Assembly: GCA_003116975.1 (NCBI GenBank) | Contig: BGKB01000050.1 | Span: 1-64,000, forward strand | Direction of reading: 5' to 3' | DNA from: Aurantiochytrium sp. KH105 | Lineage: Eukaryota; Sar; Bigyra; Thraustochytrida; Thraustochytriidae | DNA length: 64,000 nucleotides | In this document: piece by piece, positions 22,001 through 30,651 of the stretch | Layout of the letters: every line of letters begins with the position of its first letter | How positions within the stretch are numbered: the stretch's first letter is position 1 | Notes under the pieces: model-generated | What the model saw: the letters and a program-made list of their open reading frames with translations, nothing else | Told to the model about the DNA's origin: nothing | Database searches by the model: none | Made by a program: the position numbers and the translations under genes

Positions 22001-22434
22001 CCAATCAAAGTTATGAATTCGTTCTTCCTCCATGACGCCGAAATCCCTGTCATCTCCAAGATTACCATAGTGTTGTCCTTGGCTTCGTGAACACCTTTGT
22101 CGGCGCTTGCATTTGAGTCATCATTCTCCCCGACGTTCTTTTCGGTATTGTTCCCTTTGGGATTGACCACATCATTAGGGACTTCGACAGTGTTCCAAGA
22201 TTCCCACTTCACTGGTTTACCCAAATGTATCTCCTCAGTCTCGAAAACGTAGATTTTGTCGAGAACTCGAAGCGTACACTTTATTCTGTCTGCACATGGG
22301 AACAATTGTGTGAGGGTTTCTCCTGAGTCAATCGTATCAAGACTAACAGCGTATCGAAGCGTCTCAGGCCTAGTGGGCACTGGTGACGAGCCATCCTCCG
22401 AGGTCCCTGCTTCTAATGTTTCTGGCGTCATCAT
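16030..22434 (-). CDS. Ankyrin-repeat polycystin/TRP-type cation channel with S2-S3 loop insert
   Basis: 2134 residues, one uninterrupted frame from tandem ATGs at 22434/22431. Residues 1-750 are soluble and unassigned. Ankyrin repeats lie at about 753-1005 (SPFHLACELGY, TPLHLAIEMK, TALHNAAAMGN, TVIHEAAKMGR). S1 is near 1360-1382. A large extracellular domain at 1385-1620 has polycystin hallmarks (LVLLGRPRYRQIRTRADSC and, late in the domain, VFMEHTTTGGVF). S2 is near 1618-1640. A ~220-residue cytosolic loop follows, with an SH3-barrel/Tudor-like stretch at about 1730-1791 (FNVGELVRVSKG, CNGFIVSIN). S3-S5 lie at 1863-1982, the pore at about 1991-2013 (RGALGELDFDG) and S6 at 2015-2046 (LLNLLIAVMSEAYEDV). 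Polycystin channels normally lack ankyrin repeats, so this is a mixed TRPP plus ANK layout. Codon use looks less GC-rich than in neighbours, by eye. Likely a Ca2+-permeable membrane channel; gating is unknown. Confidence 0.85.
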   Translation of the reverse strand: MMTPETLEAGTSEDGSSPVPTRPETLRYAVSLDTIDSGETLTQLFPCADRIKCTLRVLDKIYVFETEEIHLGKPVKWESWNTVEVPNDVVNPKGNNTEKNVGENDDSNASADKGVHEAKDNTMVILEMTGISASWRKNEFITLIGEIEAAKLFHPCGASYRCNFRKKDEKSSLMGLTVFSSPLDEDLENGLNSLRVYIYDCTRISGYEATFLHTNGEETVQESKSSRGGIVSFQAKHVSGLRITGGQDTVAVHLKDVKNTTVPSWHSGKFISAYCPYSVCKSALERFERLGKIFVRVQPQLEKVDKALMANVLSRDAALEMLSSTGGAIEFTSEEDKGKFFDALESNGMGGIDTEALIQLLADLDEVIAQSDSGAPPETREKALQRILVRLLLAVLLPNPERRTQETEKALVEYFVNEQRRTSNQADPATQPTMPDLDYELRSFKETLGNDLEDLVALHEAIHVPESCFDLIYMRAFSNAFSNASDDSIETKLLQAARRSDFETCKRILQTHSEIDPLSARDLPISRGEEKSVSAMHIRSFDLHRLQFSYQSSLDYLISAIARIHSERNAYDLTLGSKDKEMNLNFKAAKLKELQSAREVVAIILERVRDIGQLGSDTFARALRSFDVKTLQLMGRNEEICRAVNQTEAWEFVFSNWRSHSDICSELAEVLLAVQVANVSHQALSCSESGVFHCPNDTTTAAETLRALFRQRLGDKLTLGILRKLLRTRQCKSDDILISLYSQAVTSSSSSFGKYSPFHLACELGYTECVQEFISHGANIDLHDTTTGQSALQVAIENRRIEILRILCKSGASCSTAIAKDGKTPLHLAIEMKCPEMVAVLCENGAESDDKALLDTTELGHGEILQILKNDGKAFPERYRGELDRTLLHLACNKPDAGDDNFVQMLIQMNVAVNEVDMIGRTALHNAAAMGNLSAVRSLLEAGADETLPTRREGSTVIHEAAKMGRISVLQFVLKNSSGETVDAVDMQGRTPLCYAFKRRRFLELTFYCLRELQESAQETCLRECHLAPEMEEFAQLMKERYGKFDSSFREAIDSADALRGIGSTREMAKLASFIKNCFQESENHELSTEDLRKVEVAPEMKAFVGWIKKSYRALDPSSRNFKAVELSEVVRDLHLHPLMRYFVYLIIRSCEKHSMLEPEKKEEDISKSLEGIESSYELNELAALIKRRIDVADTSCKTANEIRVFKSNLKLVSGSAFSPYTRFECLPNFDGELLSYFPQDICQDLQDLKTGFKDEKGLQATLLDCFEELFVEIRKADAVLGILLDAGADIDHVDDQGNPAFDDDYRIEYFKTREKELRAALEKRSKLAHDQPIFKGKIVHHAVHAAWVQQGLRFKACRALAYWVILLILLTLVAIRYSGRDVYESFSIQASIANRMSSGDAGTLEDVKDLDSWNDYVENVFVEAIWPSESDLHVENDSVIFGEGLVLLGRPRYRQIRTRADSCSTTMPSLLSEAATSCYAPYSQGTFSSLDATIEDRSPYTCMLSDAGSHVISWEDSPAVPFFGKFGFYKGGGSSVVLLSNKTATQQLLQDLRACEFISMGTRLAALEITLYSRSHELFVHGRVFMEHTTTGGVFANQRWETRKLVSYESTEDRHQVWKEVAMVLFFLGHFFSEIFRLLVSTCRSQKIETGGASEQVVCNGDDFGTMPNLNNLMGVVVLDPEEQQWWLCNVSKTKGSSRRIVSMDHSRSFALEHLKWIETWGFESGPRRFNVGELVRVSKGPGREECNGFIVSINECDKRWTYSVLDPEDKSGGSKLIQNLPEDAIKAEPGIALTELRRCGSTKDPSLDAKSRRSERGKCQRDPFRPRSWISGAQKVWQSIRADGIVKTCSLGIDNLPAYWSDPFNYLDLSIMFLFFGLVATHMKLINIAAQRSSDWLENAGRDVYIDVSDLMWLSTVRQYLLGGVVFLCYLKTLEYLRVAATFAIPVMIIIGMLVKLMSFLAILAVFVMAFGIFDYVVFGLKYAPVNSVMKALVFTLRGALGELDFDGKYEMDQVVGTGMTMLAAVLLVILLLNLLIAVMSEAYEDVKATAEARWCYRQYMAIHRRQKKEELSQWVYVKGKDFWCELEPFRAYFGLDWSEKYRPSWARKWSGRSSRVTPSDAVDEGSQVKSA

Positions 22435-23251
22435 TGTCTACTCCAATACCTTTTATAGAGCGGTCCTTCTCCTGCCTCTTCAATCGCCTCGATGCTTTGT
22501 GTGGTTGAAGGTCTGCTGAGCAAACTAGCAAGATCCTTCCCATCATCATTTTTCTAACCTCTGTACTACGTGGCTAGGAAGTGTCCAGCCAAAGGTCTAA
22601 TGGTAGCAATGAGGCCAAAAAAACAGTAAAAAAACGGTCACACGATGCCCAAGATTCATTATTTCAGCTATGTGTCGCGTTGCCGCGAAAGTAGCTCGAC
22701 AAGGGGAGCGAGGGATGAGGGGCCAGTATGAGCGGAGTTAACCGTTGCGATGGCCACAAATACCTCGTCTCGCGGAAAGAATGAGGGCCTGATTTCGTAG
22801 ACACTTGGTCTTCACTTGCTAGTTCATAAAGTATTGTCCTCAAAATATTCGTCCTGTCACGTGTTGCGTCGCAGAGAAAGCCTGACAAAGAGAACGAGGC
22901 TTTATAAGCCAGAATGCACGTCGTGATGGCCTCATGGGCCTGACTACCCACCTCATGCTGCACAGGCAATAATTATAAGCTTCCTTTTCTTTTTCGGACG
23001 GATACACTTGAAGACTCCGTGCCAGGTGATCGACTCTACCGTGCAGGCGAGGTTGCCGTTAGACCAAGGAAGGCCAGCATAATAAGCCAAGCCAAGCCAG
23101 GCCAGCCCAGTCCAGCGATAGTTCTCTTTTCTAAGTGGGTCCCGATCGTCATTTTCGCCGCCAGAACCTTTTATCGTCATCATCAGTCATCATTCAAATT
23201 CATCATTGAGGGATTAAAATCAAAATCATGATTCTCATGAAGAGAGAAGCA
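22435..23251. other. Intergenic with a degenerate direct repeat
   Basis: No convincing gene. Two diverged copies of an ~80-base segment occur at about 22671-22760 and 22858-22935. They share a GTTGC..CG.(A)GAAAG..GACAA.G.GA.CGAGG pattern and both end in GATGGCC. A GCCAAG/GCCAG-rich run lies at 23085-23110. Confidence 0.4.
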
Positions 23252-26200
23252 TCACTCATCAAGCATCAAATCTTCTGGGTCCGCATATCCGGACACAGCA
23301 TCTTTCGTTGTCCGTGATGGCTGACGCCGCGTAGGCGTTGCCTGCGAAGCCGCTGTGGACTTGGAAGCATGTGCGGCAGCAGCTTTGAGGTTCGCCTGAG
23401 CTCGGGACCGCTTGCGGCGCGGGGTGAGTGTTTCGTCTGGGGCAGCAACGAGCCCCAAGCCGCCGCTCCCGACACGCAGCTCGAAGTTTGCTGGAAGCAC
23501 CTGTCGCTGCTGGTACTGTCGTCGGCGCTGCGCAGAGCGTTCGGTTTCCTTGCTGCTGTTTCGAGGTGTGACGGAAGAGAGCCCTGGCGAAGCGGCTTCG
23601 TTTGTGGACCGCTGGCGCAAGGGCTGCGCTTGAATGGCGACGTACATTTTCGGCAAGACTACGCCTCCTGGATACTCGAGGGAGTCCGGACTGACCTTCA
23701 TTCTCAGCTTGATGAGCATCTGAGCAATCTCGCCAATCATGTGAATGTTGTCACAGCCAGGATCGAGCGCATCTGTGTGTCGGCGCATGACCTCGAGCAA
23801 GGCGTAGAGGAGCCCAGCGTTGGTGTTGTGCGACGGCGCAACGTTCGAAAGTGCATCAAAGAGCATCACGAGCGGCTTGACAAGCACCCGTTGGCCGGCA
23901 GCTGATGATACAAAAAGTTGCGCCTGCTCTCGATCCCGCGGCATCTGAGGGTGATGCGCCACCAGGTAGATGAGCGTTGAGATCATGTTCTCCGGCGCGA
24001 ATTGCGCCGCGGTGTCGATGAGGTTCTCCCCGGCCCCGTCGGCAGCCGCTGCTGCGCGCGCTGACTTGGTTTGAAATGTGCGCTGCAGGAAGCGTAGCAG
24101 TTGCGTGAGGTGGCCATGCGCGGCTCCCTTGGGTCGCAAAGCCGCGGCAAGTGGGAAAAACGCGCCATAGCGGAAAAGCTCGCGACCCCGCATAATAAAT
24201 TCCTTGTACAGAGTCGCCACGACAGCTTCGCGGGCTTCTTCGACCGGGTCAAGCGCTAGCCAGCTCAGTTCCACCCACCGTTGAATCTCGCGCTGGTGCG
24301 CCTGCTGCGCTTCACGAGCCTCGCGAAGCACTTCACGCGCCGGACCCCCAGGACACCGCGCCTCCAGCTTGATGAGAGCCTTGCCCGCGTACAAGCGCAG
24401 CTGCACGCTCGCTTCGTCTTGTTCAGGTGGCCACGTCGCGGCAGTAGCGTTCGCACCCTTGTTCTTGCGATGACTTTCATGTCCCCACGGATCTCCGCTG
24501 TCGGCAACAAATTTGCGCAAGATGAGCACAAGCCTGCGCAGCGCAATGAGGTCGTCTGGATCGAATGAGCGAACGCGACGCAACACCTCGTAGCAAATAA
24601 CTTTCATGCCCAGAACTTTGGCACGGACCAGGTCAGCCAATCGGGCTGACGCGGACTTGGGTCCTGCCCCTGGAGGTCTTCTCACAAACTCGAAGATACG
24701 GTCCACCACAGCATTCAGTGTCTTGTTGTCGCTGCTCCACTCTGGACAGTGCTTCATAAGGGCCTTGAGCGCTGCAAGAGCAGACTGCGCAGCGACTTCA
24801 TCAAGTTTGCTGATACTTCGAAAAACACGTTGGGTCTGCTTCAGGACCAAGCTCATAACGCGATCAAAGGTCGACCGGGCACGGTCCACATCGCCTGGTT
24901 GGGCCCCCTTGGCACTTTGCAACAGATTCACTGCCCAAGCCTTTGCGGCGGCCTTGACACAATCGACGCGTCGACTCCGAGTCATGATGGCATCAAGCAT
25001 CTTTCCATCCTGAGGCAAGGCGCGACCTTTGCTTGCAGTGGCCGATGCCACATTGCAGGCTGTCACGCAAAGATTCTCCAAACCTTCATCGGACAGCGTC
25101 TCGAGGTATAAAGGCTCAGATTCTGCTGCGTTGGTGGCTGGCGCGGCGTCACTGCGTCGCTTGACACTGCTGAAATCGCTTTTACGAGTGCCGCGTTGTC
25201 TGCCACGACGGCCATTCGTCGCGTCCAATGTCTGGATTTCCTGCTCTTTAGGCGCACCAGCTTGTTCAGTGGGACAGAAACGCTTTTGCGCAAGCGCGAA
25301 GATCCATGCTGCAGCGTCAACCGTCTCGGGATCGACAAGACTCTTAAAATGAGTAGCTGCAGCTTCCACCAAGGAGCACAGATCCTCAATGGCGTGGTCG
25401 TCACCAGCGCGAGCAATTCTCTTTGCGCGCGCACCCAAGAGCTCCATTATTTCGGCCTGCACAAAGGCTGTTGGCATGAGTCGCGTCAAGAGGACGCGCA
25501 CAGCGCGCGCCGTTTCAGACTTTGATCCAAGTCTCTGCAAGAGGTCAGTCTCTGCATTTGCAACGGCCTCGTGATCATCGCCGCTGCAGGCAGCAATGAT
25601 TCTCAAATTACGAAACACATGTTTGTCCTTGTTGTCCCAGATGGCTTCGAGCAGCGCGCTTGCATTCGGGCAGCGCACGGAAGGCACAAACTCTTGGGCG
25701 AGCTGTCGCAGCGCCTGGCGAGTCTTGGCCTCTGACTCAGCCCCTTGTCGCGATCGGGAAAGAGTTCTGCCCTCGCCTTGATCGCTTCGGACGAGGGAAC
25801 GACGGGTTCCAGCTGAGGCCCTCGAAGAGGACGACGACTCTCGGCGGTCCTGGATGACTTGTGTGATGAGGCTCGTGAGCCGGCTCCTTTGTCTGAGCAG
25901 AATCAGCTCAAAGGCGTTTCGAGCCACTTCGTCAAGGTCCCCCCAAACGCGCACAAGAATTGCGGCGCGCACCTGGAGGTTGCGATGTCGGCGCCTCCCG
26001 AGGATAACATTGTCCATCATCGCGCACAGAGCATGCCGATACAAAAGTGTTTCATCGTGAGATCGCTGGTGATGGAGCGCATGCGAGAAGATCTCGTTGG
26101 GGATCCATTCCAGCGTGCACTCGGCGAACAATTGCGCTTCGGATTGTTTGGGCGCATGCTCTTCCTCATTGAGCTCTGGCGCATCGCCAACGTCGTTGTC

Positions 26201-28094
26201 TGTTGCACTCGACGCGTTGTCTGCCTGATCCTCGGCCTCGGGGGTCCAATACGGTTCCACAAGGCCTGCATTGAAGCTTTTTGCGAGTCCTTCGAGCGCG
26301 CTGGTTGCAAGATCGATACGCTTGTCGCACAGGCGCACTGCGAGAGCGCGCAATAGAGCGTCACCAGCCTCGTAGCGCTTGAACTGACGGAGAACGCCGG
26401 GCCGAGAGACAAAGGCGACGACGACCTCGACGGCCTCGCGGCGCACGTTGACGTCCTTGTCGTTGAGTGCAAGCTCCAAGAAACTTGGCTCCCTCTCTGA
26501 AGCTCGTTGCGATCCTGCGTCGAGCGTCTTGGCGTACTGAGCGTGGAAGTTGGGGGCGATAAAGTGTTTGATCCAAAAGTTTGCGCCCCCGGATGCTGTT
26601 TCTGCCGCCAGTCTCTTACGGCGCATGCTCTTGTTCTCAGGATTATCATCGTCGGTTGAATTTTCATCCATTTCCTCGTCGTCGCTGCTGGCCTTGTCCG
26701 ACAAGGCCGTGGTGAGCAGAGGCGCATCGCGGTTCAGAGCAAAGCCAGCAAAACTCACGAGGGAGAGCCTGATTCCGCTGTCGACATCAAGGAGACGACG
26801 TAAGAATGCTGCCCAAAGACGTGCGTTATCGGCAAGAAGCGAGGGTCGGTCGACCTCGCAAAAGATGCGACCGACAACGTCGACGGTTTGGCGACGCAAG
26901 TCTTCGTCTGAAGCTTCGAGTTGTGTGGCCACGTGCGGCAGCGTGTACAAAAGGAGCGAGGCGTCGATTCGAAAGAGCTGGAAGATGACCTCGAAGACAT
27001 TGTCCTTGATTTCGGTGGCCACGGCCTCTTCGGCGTTGCGCCCACCCATGAGCGCGCCGCTGTCCTCCACATCGTCATCCTCCTCATTCTCCTGGTCTTC
27101 GTCTTCATTATCGTCGTTCTCGTCATCGTCACCGCCAGAGGACTCGTCCTGAGCAGGTTTCTGACCGTTTGCTTTGCGCGCGCGTTTACGAGCTCGTTCG
27201 CCGCTCCGCGCGCTTGTTTGGTGAATGCCAGACACAATTCCATTGAGGAGCGCGGCGAGCGGCTCACGCAATCGGTCTGCGAGCTGACGAATGACTTTGA
27301 CAGCGAGCTCAAAGGCTTTGGGCGCCTCCTTTTGTTGCTCTGGCAGTAATCTGACGAGCACGGCGTCCAGGATTCGTGGTGAGAAGCGATCCATTTCGTC
27401 GAAGAGACCAACGAGGAGCTCGAGAGCATGAGCTTCGACCTCGTGCTCGCGAGCGGGCACCATGATGTCGAACATGGCCTCGACAAGTGAGACGATGAGG
27501 TCTTCCGACGTAAAAGGATCGTCAGGTTCGTCGGGAAGCTCCACGAGAATGCAGCTGGAGCGGCAAAGAGCCAATTTTTGCAGAATGTAAAAGCTCAGCT
27601 TGTACGATTCGGTGCCTGGTTTCTGCTGCAGGCCGCGCAGCCTGTCGACGAGGAAGTCGAAAACCATTTTGATCTCTGCGCTGGAATAGGGCGGATTCTG
27701 GTGCGTAAATGTGCAAGATGTCGGCAAGACAGCAGCCGGCAAGGAGAAGGACTGAGTTCTCTTTGCAACGCCGCACGAGAGGACGCAGCAGCTCCGCGGA
27801 GATGTGATCAAGCTCGCTCGTGTCCTCGTCATCATCGAGCTGCTCGCGTGTGCTGAGCTGTTCTTGCCACGTTTGCAGCCTCGCTCGCAAGTTTTTCCCC
27901 TGGCGCAGAGGCTCCAAGCTTCTTGCGCGTTTCGGGTTGCTGACTTTCGCCGCAGACTCCACTTCTCCATCGTCGTCGCTACCAGCGTCCTCGCGGTCCT
28001 CCTCTCGACGCCCTCGTTCACCTCGGTTTTCTTCTTGTTGCTCCCGGGCGTCGCTGTCCTGCGCCGCGCGTCGCGCCCTCGTGAGTCTCGGCAT
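23252..28094 (-). CDS. PDS5: Sister chromatid cohesion protein PDS5, frame offset by one base at 27689-27691
   Basis: PDS5 is a HEAT-repeat regulator that binds cohesin and controls its loading and release. The ATG at 28094 opens a basic N-terminus, then the conserved segment LLLAGCCLADILHIYAPES. That frame is then lost, and the next conserved segment (YSSAEIKMVFDFLVDRLRGL) is one base out, continuing unbroken to 23252 through HEAT repeats (LLYTLPHVATQLEASDEDLR) and a basic, disordered C-terminus. Dropping one G from the GGG at 27689-27691 joins IYAPES to AYSSAEIK, as in animal PDS5 (IYAPEAPY), and gives about 1613 residues. A consensus error is the simplest cause; +1 frameshifting is possible. 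Two acidic linkers (Asp/Glu/Asn runs near 26640-26700 and 27060-27140) are visible. Divergent from the ethanolamine kinase gene. Confidence 0.8.
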
Positions 28095-29173
28095 GGCTGG
28101 CGGCGGTTTGGGCCCGCTTTTTCCTTTTGCCCCCCTGTTCTCGCCCTCCTCCTCGCCCAGGCAAGCCGCCCGCTCGCTCGCTCGCTCGCTCTCCCGCTCG
28201 CCCGCCCGCTCGTCGGCCAGCCCGCCGCCTCTGCGCCTTCCCGCGCGTCCCCGCGTGCGCGCCGTCGGTCTTGGCGATCTGCGCGAGGCTGATCGAGCTC
28301 TTCGATGATTCCATGCGTCTTCATCGAGCCCCCGCGCGGTGGTTAGGTCGGGGCCCCCAATTCCCTCAGCCGGACCCCCAATACTGCCGGCCCGAGGCCC
28401 CGAACCGGAGGCACTCAAAACCCATTTTTTTTTCAAAAAAAAATATTTTTTCCGAGTTTTGGAGTTTTTGTGCGAGGCGTTCTCGCGATCCTTGCGCGGC
28501 CGCCACTGCCCCGCCGGCCCTGCCGCCTGCGACGCCGGGCCTCGCTCCGCAGCCGCTGGGTTCGCGCAGAGCGCGAGCTCGGGCTTGAGCCTGCGCCCGA
28601 GTCCGGCCGACCGCGGCTGCGCGGGTTTCTCCCCCGGGGTCTCGCCAGAGTGTCTGCAGCTGGTCCCGGTCGATCGAGCGATCGAAGTGACTCGTCGCCA
28701 AGAAGTGCTCGGAGACCCGTCGCGCCCGATCGACCCCGGGCGCTCGCTGCACCCCCCCTCTCCTGCGGAGACGGCGCGACGCGCCCCGGCCGCTGCTCCG
28801 CGCCTCCTCCCGCCGGCGCTCGCGTCGCGGTCGCAGGCGTGCGAGGGCGGTCGCTCACGGCGCGGCGGCGGCTCGAAGGTAAGGTAAGGTAAGGTAAGGC
28901 CAGGGCTCGACAGTGAGTGAAAGGCGACGAAAGGCGAGAAGAGGAGACCTTGCTCTTTGTATCTTTCTCCGGCAGCCAAGCAGGCAGGTGAGACGAGCAT
29001 CGACCGCGAGCAGACCCTGAAAGCCTCTGGCGACGCACGCTCGCTCGCACGCGCACGCTCGCTCGCACGCACGCTCGCACGCTCGCGGACTCGCGGGAGC
29101 GGCCGGCCGACAGGAGGGAGGGAGGCCTGTGCGCGAGCCTCGCTCGTTGCGACGCTTGGAGGGAGGGCCCGAG
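28095..29173. other. Divergent promoter region PDS5 / ethanolamine kinase
   Basis: About 1.1 kb of GC-rich DNA. It holds back-to-back T and A homopolymers at about 28425-28452, GCTCGCTCGCACGC-type repeats (28170-28205 and 29035-29090) and a pentanucleotide repeat at 28873. Long frames on both strands here are Arg/Ala/Pro-rich and are judged compositional. Confidence 0.5.
28873..28896 (+). repeat. (AAGGT)n repeat, overlapping splice-donor-like sites
   Basis: Four full AAGGT units plus AAGG. Every unit contains AG|GTAAGG, so the run is a ladder of potential 5' splice sites, about 0.28 kb upstream of the ethanolamine kinase ATG. Whether a 5' UTR intron uses it is unknown. Confidence 0.5.
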
Positions 29174-30409
29174 ATGGCGGCCATGTTGCAGCCCGAGGTC
29201 GAGAGCGAGATGCTCAAGGGCTTCTCGAAGCCGAAGCGCGCAGAGCTCACCGTGGAGGAGAGAGAGCCTGAGGCGCGGGAAAAGGGATGCAAGGACGCAG
29301 TCATGCAGCTCGTAGACGACTTTGCCGAGTCCAAGCCGGAAGATATCACCAGCAAGACGCTCCAGGGCGGGATCACAAACCAGCTGTACCTCATGGAGGA
29401 CAAGACCAAGAACGCGGCAGCCCTCGTGAGGCTGTACGGCCCCAACACGGAGCTGCTGATCGATAGGCCCGTAGAGTGCCTGGTCTTCCATATCCTGGGC
29501 GAAAAGGGCTTCGGGCCCAAACTGCTCGGCCTCTTTGAGAACGGCCGCGTCGAGGCCTACATCCCGAGCAAGGGTGTCGCCCCAGAGGAGATGGGACAGC
29601 GCGAGCCTGCTGATTATATGAAGCTCATTGCCCAAGAGCTTGCTCGCATGCACGACCTGGACATGCCTCTCTCTCACGAGCCCCAGCTGTGGAGCTTCTT
29701 GCACAAGTTCAGGGACATGACCAATGACATCTCGTTCTCTGACAAACCCAAGGACCAGGCAATCCTGGAGGAGCTGCGTCTTCCCGAGGTCCGCAAGCGG
29801 CTCGAAGAGCTCGAAAAAGAGCTTCCGTCAGCCGCGAACAACTTTGGTCAGGACCTCATTGATCAGCATGCTGGCCACGGTTCTGCCGAGCTCGAAGCAA
29901 TCAAGTTTCTCTTTGCCTCTCGCTTTTGCCACAACGATTTGCTGGCTGGCAACGTGCTCTATGTCGAGGATTCCAGCCCGCCGCGCATGCAATTTATCGA
30001 TTTTGAGTACGGCAAGTACAACTTTCGCGGTTTCGACTTTGCGAACCACTTTTGCGAGTACGCCGGCTTCGACTTTGACCTCGCCAAATGGTATCCGAGT
30101 GTCTCTGCGCAGCGCCATTTTATGGAGGAGTATCTGGAAGCGATCGTCAAGGCAGGTAACGACAAGGACGTGGAGCGCTTGCATTTTCGCCTCATGACCG
30201 AGCCCACCTTTGCTGACACTTTTTACGCCAGCGCGCTGGTATGGACCACAAAGTTTGCCGAGGCCTCGCACATCTTTTGGGGCCTCTGGGGCATCATCCA
30301 GCAAAAGTTTTCTCCTATCGACTTTGACTATCTAGGATACGCGCGTCTGCGGCTCAAGTCGATCTCGCTCGACGAGCCTGACAATGGAGACGGGGCCGCC
30401 TCCAGCTAG
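29174..30409 (+). CDS. EKI1: Ethanolamine kinase (choline/ethanolamine kinase family)
   Basis: 411 residues from ATG 29174. Catalyses ATP-dependent phosphorylation of ethanolamine, the first step of the CDP-ethanolamine route to phosphatidylethanolamine. The kinase-like fold shows GGITNQLYL (nucleotide loop), the catalytic Brenner-type motif near residue 249 (CHNDLLAGNVLY), the metal-binding FIDFEYG near 274 and FDFANHFCEYAGFDFD, all closer to ethanolamine than choline kinases. Length matches the family. The frame is open a little further upstream without an ATG. No signal peptide or membrane segment, so cytosolic. Confidence 0.9.
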   Translation: MAAMLQPEVESEMLKGFSKPKRAELTVEEREPEAREKGCKDAVMQLVDDFAESKPEDITSKTLQGGITNQLYLMEDKTKNAAALVRLYGPNTELLIDRPVECLVFHILGEKGFGPKLLGLFENGRVEAYIPSKGVAPEEMGQREPADYMKLIAQELARMHDLDMPLSHEPQLWSFLHKFRDMTNDISFSDKPKDQAILEELRLPEVRKRLEELEKELPSAANNFGQDLIDQHAGHGSAELEAIKFLFASRFCHNDLLAGNVLYVEDSSPPRMQFIDFEYGKYNFRGFDFANHFCEYAGFDFDLAKWYPSVSAQRHFMEEYLEAIVKAGNDKDVERLHFRLMTEPTFADTFYASALVWTTKFAEASHIFWGLWGIIQQKFSPIDFDYLGYARLRLKSISLDEPDNGDGAASS

Positions 30410-30651
30410 ACTTCTTCTTCCTCTTCTTCTTCTTCCCCCGGTGTTCAAGGTCGTCGGTGCTTTTTCTTGTACGAGCAAGCGACGGCAATCGTCCCGAATT
30501 ATCAATACCAAAAAAATACTAAATATTTCAATTCGTGCGTGATGAGACAGAAGGAAAATATAAAAGTTGGATTCGCTTTGTTTTTGTTGTTGGTATAGAG
30601 AGCGATGCTCTCCGACTTGCCATTTCGTTGCCATTGTTCATGAGCCAAATC

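Noticed and set aside
22664-22969. 101-codon minus frame
   Set aside because: Covers the degenerate direct repeat at 22671-22935; no domain and no supporting promoter or splice signals.
28433-29704. 423-codon minus ORF antisense to ethanolamine kinase
   Set aside because: Shadow of the kinase gene plus GC-rich promoter; no family similarity, whereas the plus frame has all kinase motifs.
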